DNA from: Sinorhizobium medicae
Lineage (GTDB): Bacteria; Pseudomonadota; Alphaproteobacteria; Rhizobiales; Rhizobiaceae
DNA length: 64,000 nt
Direction: 5' to 3'
Assembly (NCBI RefSeq): GCF_007827695.1
Contig: NZ_VITA01000006.1
Span: forward strand, 310,001-374,000
Below are positions 26,116-34,894 of this stretch, one piece after another (within the stretch, counting starts at the first letter, position 1; every line of letters begins with the position of its first letter). The translations under genes were made by a program, and so were the position numbers. The notes under the pieces are model-generated. The model searched no databases. It saw only the letters and a list, made by a program, of their open reading frames with translations, and was not told the origin of the DNA.

Positions 26116-28179
26116 TCATTTCCTCCGGCGGATCAGGGCGTCGGCTGCAAGGGCTCCCTGGCCCTCCGGCAACACCATAACAGGATTGATATCGAGTTCT
26201 TCGAGCTTGGAAGCGTTTGCAACGACATAGGATGCCGCGGCAGCGACAGTTGCCACCAATGCCGCCATATCGCCCTTCGGATTGCCGCGATAGCCGTTCA
26301 GCACCTTGCTGATTTTGAGGCCCGCAATCGCGTCGCGGATCGCCTCTTGCGTGGCCGGCAGCGTCAGGATTGCCGAATCCTCCAGCAGCTCGACGAGAAT
26401 TCCGCCCGCGCCGATGGTCAGCACCGGCCCGGCGACGGGATCACGCATCGCCCCAACGATCAGCTCCGCCACGGGCTTCGCGACCATTTTCTCGACGAGA
26501 TAACCGGAGGCGACGGCTGTCATGCTCCGCGCCGCAGCAATGACCTCGTCATGGCTAGCCAGATTGAGCTTGACCGCGCCGGCTTCGGTCTTGTGCGCCA
26601 CCCCAAGGCCCTTGAGGACGACGGGGAAGCCGAGTGCCGCGGCAGCGGTCGCTGCCTCCTCCGGGGTAGCGACGCTCCTGCCGCGCGGAACGGTCACGCC
26701 CGCTGCTGCGAGCTCGCCTTTTGCTTCGGCTTCGCTCAGGGTGACGATGTCGCCGGCTTCGGGGAACGAGCGAAGCAGGGGAGGTGCCACGGGACGTGCC
26801 CAGGCCGCACCGATCGCCGCGGCATTCTCGGCGGCAGCGAGCGCTTCGTCGATGCCGAAGAATGGTACGACGCCAGCCGCCATCAGGGTGAGCGCCGTTT
26901 CCTCCGGCATGTTTTCGCCGAGACTGGCGACGATGCCGGCGGGGGCACCCGTTGCCTTTGAGGAATCGACGACCGCCTCGCAGGTCGTTACCCAGTCGGC
27001 GGCGTCGCAGCGGTCGAGCCGCGGGAAATCGAGGACAATCAGATTGAGCGCGTAGCCGCCTTGCATCATGGCGGTGAAGGCGGCCGTCTGCTTGTCGCGA
27101 TTTCCCCAGACGAAGGTGTGGTAGTCGAGCGGATTGGCGATCGTCACCATTTCGCCGAGGCTTTCGCGAAGCGGATTGCGCTGCTCTTCCCTGAGCGGCC
27201 GGAAGTTGATGCTGCGCCGCACGCCCGCATCCGCCATCAGCGATGCCTCGCCGCCCGAACAGCTCATCGAGGAGATATCGGCGCTGGCCAGGGGCCCGTG
27301 AAGATGCAGCAGTTTAAGGGTTTCGAGAAGCTCCGGCAGCGTATCGACCCGACCAATACCGAGGCGGGCGAGCAGGGCCGATGAAACGCGGTCGTTGCCG
27401 GCAAGGGAAGCGGTGTGGGAGACGGTGGCAAGCTGCGCCGCTTCCGATTTTCCGACCTTCAGCGTGACCACTGGCTTGCGCAGTTCGCGTGCCCGAGTGG
27501 CCAGCCGCTCCAGGGCCTCGATGCTGTCGAAACCCTCGATGTGCAGTCCGACGGCGGTCACACGCGGGTCCTCGAGGACGGCGCAGGCAATGTCGGAAAG
27601 GCCGGTTTGCGCCTGGTTGCCGGCCGTCATGACATAGGCCAGCGGCAATCCGCGCTTCTGCATGGAGATGTTGCAGGCGATGTTGGAGGATTGCGTGAGG
27701 ATAGCGACGCCGCTTTCGACGCGGAGCATTCCGTGCTGGTCGGGCCAGAGCAGTGCGCCGTCCAGCATGTTGATGAAACCGTAGCAGTTGGGCCCGACGA
27801 TCGGCATGTCGCCGGCTGCAGCGACAAGCGCCTCCTGCAGGTCGTTGCCGTCGGCAAGCTCGTTTGCCGCCTCGCGAAAACCCGAAGCGTAGCAGATGGC
27901 ACCGCCGGCGCCGCGCGCGGCGAGATCGCGGATGATCTCGATCGTCAGCGCCCGGTTGACGCCGACGAAGGCGGCATCCGGCGCCTCCGGCAGGTCGGCT
28001 ACCAAACGATAGCAGCGGCGGCCGAGGATTTCCTCTTCGCGCGGATGGACGGGCCAGATTTCGCCTGAAAAGCCCATCTTGTCGCATTGTTCGATGACGC
28101 GCCGCGCCTCCTTGCCGCCGAAGACGGCGATCGAGCGGGGACGGATGAGGCGGTCGAGGGAGCGATAAGGGGTGGTCAT
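26116..28179 (-). CDS. NDP-forming acyl-CoA synthetase (ACD type, fused alpha and beta parts)
   Basis: 687 residues. The N-terminal half has the CoA-binding domain ('RPRSIAVFGG', 'VGPNCYGFINM') and succinyl-CoA-ligase-like domains ('VSHTASLAGND' with the likely phosphohistidine, 'MSCSGGEASLMADAG'). The C-terminal part is an ATP-grasp domain ('AAAALGFPVVLKGLGVAHKTEAGAVKLNL'). These enzymes make acyl-CoA from acid, CoA and ATP, giving ADP, not AMP. The ATG at 28179 gives the full CoA-binding domain; the open frame continues upstream without family resemblance. It lies between acyl-CoA dehydrogenase and enoyl-CoA hydratase genes, so it likely activates their substrate acid. Confidence 0.85.
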   Translation of the reverse strand: MTTPYRSLDRLIRPRSIAVFGGKEARRVIEQCDKMGFSGEIWPVHPREEEILGRRCYRLVADLPEAPDAAFVGVNRALTIEIIRDLAARGAGGAICYASGFREAANELADGNDLQEALVAAAGDMPIVGPNCYGFINMLDGALLWPDQHGMLRVESGVAILTQSSNIACNISMQKRGLPLAYVMTAGNQAQTGLSDIACAVLEDPRVTAVGLHIEGFDSIEALERLATRARELRKPVVTLKVGKSEAAQLATVSHTASLAGNDRVSSALLARLGIGRVDTLPELLETLKLLHLHGPLASADISSMSCSGGEASLMADAGVRRSINFRPLREEQRNPLRESLGEMVTIANPLDYHTFVWGNRDKQTAAFTAMMQGGYALNLIVLDFPRLDRCDAADWVTTCEAVVDSSKATGAPAGIVASLGENMPEETALTLMAAGVVPFFGIDEALAAAENAAAIGAAWARPVAPPLLRSFPEAGDIVTLSEAEAKGELAAAGVTVPRGRSVATPEEAATAAAALGFPVVLKGLGVAHKTEAGAVKLNLASHDEVIAAARSMTAVASGYLVEKMVAKPVAELIVGAMRDPVAGPVLTIGAGGILVELLEDSAILTLPATQEAIRDAIAGLKISKVLNGYRGNPKGDMAALVATVAAAASYVVANASKLEELDINPVMVLPEGQGALAADALIRRRK

Positions 28180-28282
28180 CGAGCCATGCACTCCCTCAAG
28201 GCAGGATATGCCGCGCCGTTCTGCTCGACTGCAGCCGCTGTGCAACGGGGCAACTTGCCGAAACGAAGACTCTGCCGCATCC

Positions 28283-29443
28283 TCAAGCTCCCAGCGGCCG
28301 CAACAAGTCGCGGCTGATGATGTGTCGCTGGATCTCCGACGTCCCGTCCCAGATGCGCTCGACCCGCGCGTCCCGCCAGAAGCGGGCGAGAGGCAGGTCG
28401 TCCATGAGCCCCATGCCGCCATAGATCTGGATCGCCTCGTCGGTGACGCGGGCAAGCATTTCGGTAGCATAAACCTTTGCGGAGGCAATCTCTCGATTGG
28501 CCGGCAGGCCCTGATCGAGCCGCCACGCCGCCGAGAGTGTCAGGAGGTCGGCGGCATCGAGCTCTGTTATCATGTCCGCGAGCTTGAAGGAGACACCCTG
28601 GTTGGCGCCGATCGGCTTGCCGAACTGTTTGCGTTCCGCCGCATAGGAGAGCGCGTAGTCGAAGGCGCGGCGGGCGCGCCCGACGGAGGTGGCGGCAACA
28701 GTCAGGCGCGTGGCGTAAAGCCAGTCATTGGCAAGATCGAAGCCTCTATGGACCTCGCCTAGAATTTGGGCGGATGGCAGACGACAATCGTCGAAAGTCA
28801 GAATGCAGTTCTTGTATCCACGATGCGAGACCGAGTTGTAGCCCTCGCGGATCTCGAAGCCCGGCGTGCCGCGGTCGATGAGGAAGCAGGTGATCTTTTT
28901 CTTCGGTCCACGCGGCGTCTGCTCCTCGCCGGTGGCGATGAAGACGATGACGAAATCGGCAATGTCGGCGTGACTGATGAAGTGCTTCGTTCCGTTCACG
29001 ATCCAGTCGTCGCCATCCGGGCGGGCGAAGCATTTCATGCCGCGTACGTCCGAGCCGGCGTCCGGCTCGGTCATGGCGAGCGCGTCGAACTTGTCGCCAC
29101 GAACGGCGGGCAGGAGGTAGCGCTCGCGCTGATCTTCGTTGCAGGCCATCAGAATGCCTGACGGGCGGCCGAAGAAAACGGTCAATCCCATTGATCCGCG
29201 GCCGAGCTCGCGCTCGACCAGCGTGAAGGTCAGATGGTCAAGGCCTGCGCCGCCGACCTCCTCCGGAAAATTGCAGCCAAAGAAGCCAAGCTCCTTGCAT
29301 TTGCGGGCAATTTCCTGCCCGAGGTCGCGCGGCACGACGCCGGTGCGCTCGACCTCGTTCTCGTGTGGATAAATCTCGGCTTCGACAAAGTTGCGGACCG
29401 TGTCGACGATCATCTGCTGTTCTTCGGTCAGTGCGAAATTCAT
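28283..29443 (-). CDS. Acyl-CoA dehydrogenase family flavoprotein
   Basis: 386 residues, normal for the family. It has 'MTEPDAGSDVRGMKC', 'WIVNGTKHFISHADIADF', 'RKQFGKPIGANQGVSFKLADM' and 'QIYGGMGLMDDLPLARFWRDARV'. The usual catalytic Glu position (as in MCAD 'YEGT') is Asp366 in 'RIWDGTSEIQR'. It should oxidise an acyl-CoA to the 2-enoyl-CoA and pass electrons to ETF. It is followed by the acyl-CoA ligase and enoyl-CoA hydratase genes and preceded (87 bp, RIME repeat) by the carnitine dehydrogenase fusion. The substrate may be gamma-butyrobetainyl-CoA (inference); a general fatty acyl-CoA is the alternative. Confidence 0.85.
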   Translation of the reverse strand: MNFALTEEQQMIVDTVRNFVEAEIYPHENEVERTGVVPRDLGQEIARKCKELGFFGCNFPEEVGGAGLDHLTFTLVERELGRGSMGLTVFFGRPSGILMACNEDQRERYLLPAVRGDKFDALAMTEPDAGSDVRGMKCFARPDGDDWIVNGTKHFISHADIADFVIVFIATGEEQTPRGPKKKITCFLIDRGTPGFEIREGYNSVSHRGYKNCILTFDDCRLPSAQILGEVHRGFDLANDWLYATRLTVAATSVGRARRAFDYALSYAAERKQFGKPIGANQGVSFKLADMITELDAADLLTLSAAWRLDQGLPANREIASAKVYATEMLARVTDEAIQIYGGMGLMDDLPLARFWRDARVERIWDGTSEIQRHIISRDLLRPLGA

Positions 29444-29461
29444 GGTTCTCCCTCGTCAGTT

Positions 29462-29516
29462 GCCCCTCTCCCCGGGGTAAATGGGTGCAAGCGGCTGCGG
29501 CAGCCGGATGAGGGCT
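29462..29516. repeat. RIME-type repeat fragment (copy 4)
   Basis: It starts GCCCCTCTCCCCGGGG and ends CCGGATGAGGGC, matching the ends of the other copies. It fills the gap between the carnitine dehydrogenase fusion gene and the acyl-CoA dehydrogenase gene. Confidence 0.55.
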
Positions 29517-29530
29517 GCCGCATGCGATCC

Positions 29531-31021
29531 TTACCGCTTCTGCCCCACATGACGCCCCGCGCCGTCAGGCGCATCGAGCTTCGCATGGCCTTCGGCGATC
29601 GGCTTCAGCTTCGCCATCACCTCGGCCGGCGCCGGCACGGACTTGCCGGCTTTGGCGTCGACATGCAGCATCATCTGTTCGGCGGTGGCGATCACGTCTC
29701 CCGAAGCTGCATCGTGAATTCGGGTGAAGAAGTGAATCCGCTTCTCGTCGGACGAAAGAAGTTGCAGCGTCGTATAGAGTGCCTGTCCCAGCTTGGCTTC
29801 GCCGAGATGGCGGATGTGGGTCTCGACCGTATAGTAGCTGTGACCGGCCTCGACATAGGCGAAGTCGACGCCGATCAGCTTGAGCAGAGCATCCGAGGTA
29901 TCTCCGAAAAGCTGCAGATAGCGATGCTCGGTCATGTGGCCGTTGTAGTCGACCCAGGCGGCATTGACCCTGGTCTCGACCAGACGCAGCGGCCCGGAAA
30001 CATCGTGGGCTGTCGAGGGGGTGCCGCCCTTCGCCCAAAGCCCCTTCTCGAAATCGGCCAGCAGCTTGCCCGCACCCCAGCCCTTGCCGCCGTCGCTCGC
30101 TTTCAGGGCGTGCATGATGCCGACGAGATTCTCATCGCGGATGCGCTCGAGCTCGCGGATCGAGCGACCGGCGGCCTGCGCGTCGGATTGCGCGCCGATC
30201 TTCTCGACAAGCGCCTCGTCCAGATCGACCACGTCGGTGAATTTCGTCCATGGCCATTTGAGGCAGGGGCCGAACTGGGCGAGGAAGTGGCGCATGCCGG
30301 CTTCGCCGCCGGCGATTCGATAAGTTTCGAAGAGACCCATCTGCGCCCAGCGCATGCCGAAGGAATAGCGCATGACGTCGTCGAGCGTCTCGGTATCGCA
30401 GATGTCATCCTGGATCAGCCACAGCGCCTCGCGCCATAACGCCTCGAGCAGCCGGTCGCCGACGAAAGCCTCTATCTCCTTGGCGATCACAACGCCTTTC
30501 ATGCCGATCTCGGCGACGGCTTCTTCGGCGCGCCTGATCGTTTGCGGCGAAGTCTTCTTGCCGCCGACGAGCTCCACCAGGGGCAGCAGATAGACCGGGT
30601 TGTAGGGATGGGCCACGAACATGCGTTCGGGGTGCTTCATCTCGGCCTGCAGGTCGGACGGGAGCAGTCCCGAAGTGGAGGAGCCGATCAGTGCGTCGGG
30701 CCGGGCGGCCGCGTCGATTTCGGTGATGACGCCGCGCTTCAGCGGCAGCCGTTCGGGCACGCTTTCCTGAATCCAGTCAACGTCTTCGACTGCTTCCTGA
30801 ATGCTCTTGCAGAAAGTTAATTTTCCGAGCGGCGGCAGCGGCGCCATGGTCAGCATGCCATAAGCGCGTTCAGCATTGGCCATGACCTCGCCGATAATGC
30901 GCTCGGCCTCCGGATGCGGGTCGAAGATGTTGACGTCTATCCCTGCAAGCGCAAAACGCGCAGCCCAGGCCCCGCCGATGACGCCGCCGCCGACACAGGC
31001 GGCCTTGGTAATGGTGGTCAT
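29531..31021 (-). CDS. lcdH: L-carnitine 3-dehydrogenase fused to a betainyl-CoA thioesterase-like domain
   Basis: 496 residues in two domains. Residues 1 to about 320 are a 3-hydroxyacyl-CoA-dehydrogenase-like NAD protein ('CVGGGVIGGAWAARFALAG', 'GSSTSGLLPSDLQ', 'VAHPYNPVYLLPLVELVGG'). Residues about 345-480 are a hotdog thioesterase ('VNAAWVDYNGHMTEHRYLQLFGD', with the active-site Asp). The first oxidises L-carnitine to 3-dehydrocarnitine. The second would hydrolyse betainyl-CoA to glycine betaine. In Pseudomonas these are separate genes (cdhA, cdhB); the fusion is known in rhizobia. It sits directly behind the beta-keto acid cleavage enzyme gene, which supplies the step between. Confidence 0.88.
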   Translation of the reverse strand: MTTITKAACVGGGVIGGAWAARFALAGIDVNIFDPHPEAERIIGEVMANAERAYGMLTMAPLPPLGKLTFCKSIQEAVEDVDWIQESVPERLPLKRGVITEIDAAARPDALIGSSTSGLLPSDLQAEMKHPERMFVAHPYNPVYLLPLVELVGGKKTSPQTIRRAEEAVAEIGMKGVVIAKEIEAFVGDRLLEALWREALWLIQDDICDTETLDDVMRYSFGMRWAQMGLFETYRIAGGEAGMRHFLAQFGPCLKWPWTKFTDVVDLDEALVEKIGAQSDAQAAGRSIRELERIRDENLVGIMHALKASDGGKGWGAGKLLADFEKGLWAKGGTPSTAHDVSGPLRLVETRVNAAWVDYNGHMTEHRYLQLFGDTSDALLKLIGVDFAYVEAGHSYYTVETHIRHLGEAKLGQALYTTLQLLSSDEKRIHFFTRIHDAASGDVIATAEQMMLHVDAKAGKSVPAPAEVMAKLKPIAEGHAKLDAPDGAGRHVGQKR

Positions 31022-31073
31022 TCCGCTCTCCTCGATTCCTTGTAATCCCGGTCTGCCCCTGAAATCGCAGTCT

Positions 31074-31204
31074 GCTCCTCTCCTCGGGTTCGACCCGAGG
31101 ACTGGCCCCTCCGGCCCAGGCGGGGAGAGGGGACTGGGTGCCTATGGCTTGCGTCTTTTTCCCCGTTTTGACAGGGAGACGGTGCCGGCAGGCGGATGAG
31201 GGGC
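31074..31204. repeat. RIME-type repeat, compound (copy 5)
   Basis: Two adjoining units: one with CTCGGGT-TCGACCCGAG and GGGGAGAGGGG, the other with 'CCCCGTTTTGACAGGGAG' and the GGTGCCGGCAGGCGGATGAGGGGC end that is identical to copy 6. It lies between the keto acid cleavage gene and the carnitine dehydrogenase gene, within a probable operon. Confidence 0.65.
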
Positions 31205-31212
31205 CCCGGCTC

Positions 31213-32115
31213 TTACCGCTTGGTCAGCTTCAGCTTCCTGCGGACCTCTTCCGGTCCGATGATCTTTGCGCCCATGCTCTCCACGACGGAAACCGCCTTC
31301 TCCACGAGCTGGGCATTGGTCGCGAGCTGGCCCTTTCCGACATAAAGATTATCCTCGAGGCCGACGCGGACGTTGCCGCCGGCGAGGATTGCGGCGGCGG
31401 GATAGGCCATCGCGTTGCGGCCGATCGAGAAGGCCGAGAAGGTCCAGCTCGAGGGCACGTTGTTGACCATTGCCATGAAAGTGTTGAGATCGTCCGGTGC
31501 GCCCCACGGAATACCCATGCAGAGCTGGATCAGCACCGGATCCTCGATCAGGCCTTCCTCGACGAGCTGCTTGGCGAACCAAAGGTGCCCGGTATCGAAG
31601 GCTTCGATCTCGGGGCGCACGCCGAGTGCGGTCATCTGGCGCGCCATTTCGCGCAGCATCGACGGCGTGTTTGTCATGACGTAATCGCCGAGCGAGAAAT
31701 TCATCGTGCCGCAATCGAGCGTGCAGATTTCAGGCAGGCACTCGGCGACATGGGCGACGCGTTCGGTGGCGCCGGCCATGTCCGTACCCTTTTCATTGAC
31801 CGGAAAGGGGTTTTCGACATTCCCGAAGACGAGGTCTCCGCCCATGCCGGCGGTCAGGTTGAGCACCACGTCGATATCGGCGGAGCGGATGCGATCGGTC
31901 ACTTCCTTGTAGAGATCGAGCCTGCGCGCCGGCGCACCGGTCTCGGGGTCGCGCACGTGACAGTGCACCACGGCGGCGCCCGCTCTGGCGGCGTCGATCG
32001 CCGATTCGGCGATCTGTTTCGGCGTGACCGGGACGTTGCTGGATTTCGAGACGGTGTCTCCGGCGCCGGTGACGGCGCATGTGATGAACACCTCGCGGTT
32101 CATGCTGAGCGGCAT
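31213..32115 (-). CDS. Beta-keto acid cleavage enzyme (BKACE), dehydrocarnitine-cleaving type
   Basis: 300 residues of the BKACE (DUF849) TIM-barrel family. The zinc ligands are His51 and His53 in 'VVHCHVRDPETG' and Glu254 in 'VRVGLEDNLYV'. These enzymes condense a beta-keto acid with acetyl-CoA and split it; one branch turns dehydrocarnitine into betainyl-CoA and acetoacetate. The gene order with the carnitine dehydrogenase-thioesterase and a CdhR-like regulator makes this activity likely. The ATG at 32115 has GGGAGG upstream; an ATG at 32142 is possible but less well served. It is the first gene of the operon. Confidence 0.87.
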   Translation of the reverse strand: MPLSMNREVFITCAVTGAGDTVSKSSNVPVTPKQIAESAIDAARAGAAVVHCHVRDPETGAPARRLDLYKEVTDRIRSADIDVVLNLTAGMGGDLVFGNVENPFPVNEKGTDMAGATERVAHVAECLPEICTLDCGTMNFSLGDYVMTNTPSMLREMARQMTALGVRPEIEAFDTGHLWFAKQLVEEGLIEDPVLIQLCMGIPWGAPDDLNTFMAMVNNVPSSWTFSAFSIGRNAMAYPAAAILAGGNVRVGLEDNLYVGKGQLATNAQLVEKAVSVVESMGAKIIGPEEVRRKLKLTKR

Positions 32116-32224
32116 TGATGTCCTCCCTTTCGTTGCCTGCATTACGAGCCAGAAAGCGCCGGACTGCTTTTCAGAAACAGAAGCAATCTATACAGTATCG
32201 GAAAGGATGGGAGGAAGTTTCGGC

Positions 32225-33196
32225 GTGGACAGCAGCACTTCGCAAGCGCAGCATCTCGATCTGCTGATATTGCCGGAGACCAATCTCATTCTTGTCGCTT
32301 CGGTGGTCGAGCCCTTACGCGCCGCCAATCGGATAGCCGGGCGCCCGCTTTACAGCTGGGCCCTGTTCAGCCCTGACGGAAATGCGATCGAGACGAAAAG
32401 CGGCATTCCCATTCCGGTGGCCGGGGCCTTCCGTCCGCAGCGCGAGACTGCGCCGCTCTTCGTGCTTTCCAGCTACCACTGGCAGCGCAGCGCCACCGTG
32501 CAGCTCAAGATGTTCCTGTCGCAGACGGCGCGGCACAGGGAGACGATGGCGGGAATCGAATCCGGCTCCTGGCTCCTTGCGGAGGCGAGCCTCCTCGACA
32601 ATTTCTCGGCCACCACCCATTGGGAGGACTTCGAGGACTTCTCGGCCGCCTATCCGCAGGTCACGATGGTGCGCGACCGGTTCGTCATCGACCGCAAGCG
32701 CATTACCACCGGCGGCTCGCTGCCGACGCTGGATCTGATGCTGGAACTGATCCGCCGCGCGCACGGCTACTCGCTGGCACTCGAAGTATCCCGCCTCTTC
32801 ATTTACGAGCAGGAGCGCACGCGCGGGGACCTCCTGCAGGTGCCGGCCATCGGCAATATGCGCATTCTGGATGCGCGGGTCGGTGCAGCGGTAAAGCTTA
32901 TGGAGGAGACGGTAGAGGCACCGCTGACACTCGCCCGGCTGGCGCGCCGGGCAGGCATCAGTGCCCGGCATCTGCAGGATCTCTTCAAGGAGACGATGGG
33001 TGTCGCTCCGCACGAGCACTATCTGGCGCTCCGGCTCAACGCGGCGCGTCGCAAGGTGATCGAGACGCGGATGGCGTTCGCCGATATCGCGGCGATTTCC
33101 GGCTTCAATTCCTCGTCTTCATTTTCCCGCAGCTATAGGGCTCATTATCGAGAAAGCCCAAGTGAGACACGCCGGCGGCTCAAGTTGAAGAACTGA
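32225..33196 (+). CDS. GlxA-type AraC-family regulator (CdhR-like)
   Basis: 323 residues with an N-terminal DJ-1/PfpI (GATase1-like) domain (about 10-185; 'LDLLILPETNLILVASVVEPLRAAN', 'GIESGSWLLAEA') and a C-terminal double HTH AraC domain (about 225-320; 'LTLARLARRAGISARHLQDLFKETMGVAPHEHYLALRL'). This layout is shared with GlxA, ArgR of Pseudomonas and CdhR, the activator of carnitine catabolism. It is divergent from the keto acid cleavage gene, 109 bp apart. The start is GTG at 32225 behind GGGAGG (32209-32214); ATG at 32207 is the alternative. It likely senses carnitine or a product and activates the operon. Confidence 0.88.
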   Translation: MDSSTSQAQHLDLLILPETNLILVASVVEPLRAANRIAGRPLYSWALFSPDGNAIETKSGIPIPVAGAFRPQRETAPLFVLSSYHWQRSATVQLKMFLSQTARHRETMAGIESGSWLLAEASLLDNFSATTHWEDFEDFSAAYPQVTMVRDRFVIDRKRITTGGSLPTLDLMLELIRRAHGYSLALEVSRLFIYEQERTRGDLLQVPAIGNMRILDARVGAAVKLMEETVEAPLTLARLARRAGISARHLQDLFKETMGVAPHEHYLALRLNAARRKVIETRMAFADIAAISGFNSSSSFSRSYRAHYRESPSETRRRLKLKN

Positions 33197-33309
33197 TTCA
33201 AGAGCTTCAGGCTGCAGTTCAGAAAGAATGGTTTCACGAATCGAATCAAAGACCTGCCGCCGTTCCGTCGAGAAGTGATTCAGTGCGCGGGCGCGAGGCA
33301 GGGCTCGTG

Positions 33310-34071
33310 TCAAACGATCGTCTCGCCACCGTCCACCACGAGGATCTGCCCGGTCATGTAGGAAGAACGGTCGGAAACAAGGAAGAGGATCGATTCGGCG
33401 ATCTCATCGACGCTGGCCCAGCGGCCGAGCGGCACCTTCTGGCGGATATAGGCCTCGATTGCGCCGCGCCCGCCCATCTGGGCGATGAAAGGCTCGTTGA
33501 AAGGCGTGTCGACCCAACCCGGGCAGAGTGCGTTCACCCGGACGCCGTACTTCGCGTAATCGCCGGCCATCTGCCGGGTCATGGCGATGACCGCGTGCTT
33601 CGTCGTCGTATAGGCGATCATCTCACGATCATAGAGCACCCCGGATGATGACGACGTGTTGACGATCACGCCACGGCCGGCTGCCCTCATCGACGGCATG
33701 ACGAACCGGGCGGCCATAAAATGTGCGCGGACGTTGAGGTTCCAGGAGCGGTCAAAGCCCGCCACCTCGACCCCTTCCAGATCGCCTGCGACCTGTGCGC
33801 CGGCGTGGTTGTGCAGGATGTCGATGCGGCCGTGCCGGTAAAGGACAGCGGCGATGCCGTCCGCGAGCGCGTCGTCATCGGTGACGTCGATGGCGAGTGC
33901 TTCGGCGCTGCCGCCGCTGACTGCGATTGCCGCTACGGTGTCTTCGCAGGCATTCACGCTTCGGTCCACGACCACCACATGCGCGCCTTCGCGCGCCATG
34001 ATGGCGGCACCCGCCTGGCCGATCCCGGAGCCCGCTCCGGTCACGATCGCGATCCGGTCTTTCAGAATCAT
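33310..34071 (-). CDS. Short-chain dehydrogenase/reductase (SDR)
   Basis: 253 residues of the classical SDR family. It has the NAD-binding 'VTGAGSGIG', the 'NHAGA' (usual NNAG) motif, catalytic Ser in 'NTSSSSGVLYD' and 'YTTTK' Tyr/Lys. Acidic 'VVVVDRS' after beta-2 favours NAD over NADP. It oxidises or reduces an unknown alcohol/ketone. It follows the permease gene of a polyamine-type importer by 4 bp on the same strand, so it most likely acts on the imported substrate. The substrate is unknown. Confidence 0.85.
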   Translation of the reverse strand: MILKDRIAIVTGAGSGIGQAGAAIMAREGAHVVVVDRSVNACEDTVAAIAVSGGSAEALAIDVTDDDALADGIAAVLYRHGRIDILHNHAGAQVAGDLEGVEVAGFDRSWNLNVRAHFMAARFVMPSMRAAGRGVIVNTSSSSGVLYDREMIAYTTTKHAVIAMTRQMAGDYAKYGVRVNALCPGWVDTPFNEPFIAQMGGRGAIEAYIRQKVPLGRWASVDEIAESILFLVSDRSSYMTGQILVVDGGETIV

Positions 34072-34075
34072 TGTT

Positions 34076-34894
34076 TTACTCCCCGGATTTGCTTTTCTTT
34101 TCGCGCATGAGCACGCGGGCGGTCAGGATCAGAAGCAGCGACGCGACCAGAACCAGAGTCGCGATCGCATTGATTTCCGGCGTCACGCCCCGGCGGATCG
34201 AGGCGAAGACATAGATCGGCAGGGTTGTCTTCGAACCGGCGACGAAGAAGGCGATGATGAAGTCGTCGAAGGAGAAGGTGAAAGCGAGGAGGAAGCCTGC
34301 GAGGATCGAAGGCAGGATCTGCGGCAGGACGATGAGCCGGAAGGTGGTGAGCGGCGTCGCATAGAGATCGCCTGACGCTTCGACGATGTCGCGGCCGAGG
34401 CTCGCGATCCGCGCCTTGACGATCATGGTGACGAGCGCCATCGAAAAAAGGCCATGGGCGGCGATGATCGATCCGTAACCGAGCCCTAGCTGCGGCGGTC
34501 GATCGCCCGACCAAAAGGCTGCAATTGCCGGGTTGACGAAGGAGAACACCGCAACCAGTGCAACAAGCGTGGCAATGCCGATGACGACGCCGGGCACGAC
34601 GATCGCGGCTGCGAAGAGTGCGTCGAAGAGCGCGCGCATGCGGGGGCCGAGCCGCTCCATGCCGAGCGCCGCCATGGTCCCGAAGACGGCGGCGAGTGCG
34701 GCGCTGGTGAAGGCAATGAGCAGGCTGTTCTGCAGCGCGGAGATGAGGAAGGTGTTGCCGAGCGCCTTGCCGTACCATGCAGTCGAGAAGCCCGCGAACT
34801 CGCTCGCATTGCGGCCGGCATTGAACGAGAACAGCACGACGAGGGCGATCGGCGCATAGAGGAAGAGATAGACCGACGAGATGAAGGCGCGCAT
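34076..34894 (-). CDS. ABC transporter permease, PotC-like (second importer)
   Basis: 272 residues with six membrane segments and the EAA loop 'IVEASGDLYATPLTTFRLIVLPQILP'. 'FTFSFDDFIIAFFVAGSKTTLPIYVFASIRRG' is a hallmark of PotC-type permeases. The ATG overlaps the stop of the partner permease as TGATG. It is one of two membrane subunits of the importer that also includes the Tat-exported binding protein and the PotA-like ATPase upstream. Confidence 0.9.
   Translation of the reverse strand: MRAFISSVYLFLYAPIALVVLFSFNAGRNASEFAGFSTAWYGKALGNTFLISALQNSLLIAFTSAALAAVFGTMAALGMERLGPRMRALFDALFAAAIVVPGVVIGIATLVALVAVFSFVNPAIAAFWSGDRPPQLGLGYGSIIAAHGLFSMALVTMIVKARIASLGRDIVEASGDLYATPLTTFRLIVLPQILPSILAGFLLAFTFSFDDFIIAFFVAGSKTTLPIYVFASIRRGVTPEINAIATLVLVASLLLILTARVLMREKKSKSGE

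Noticed and set aside
33197..33309. Bidirectional terminator between the AraC-type regulator and the SDR gene
   Set aside because: The 113-bp convergent gap shows no stable stem with a T-run; nothing else was recognised in it.
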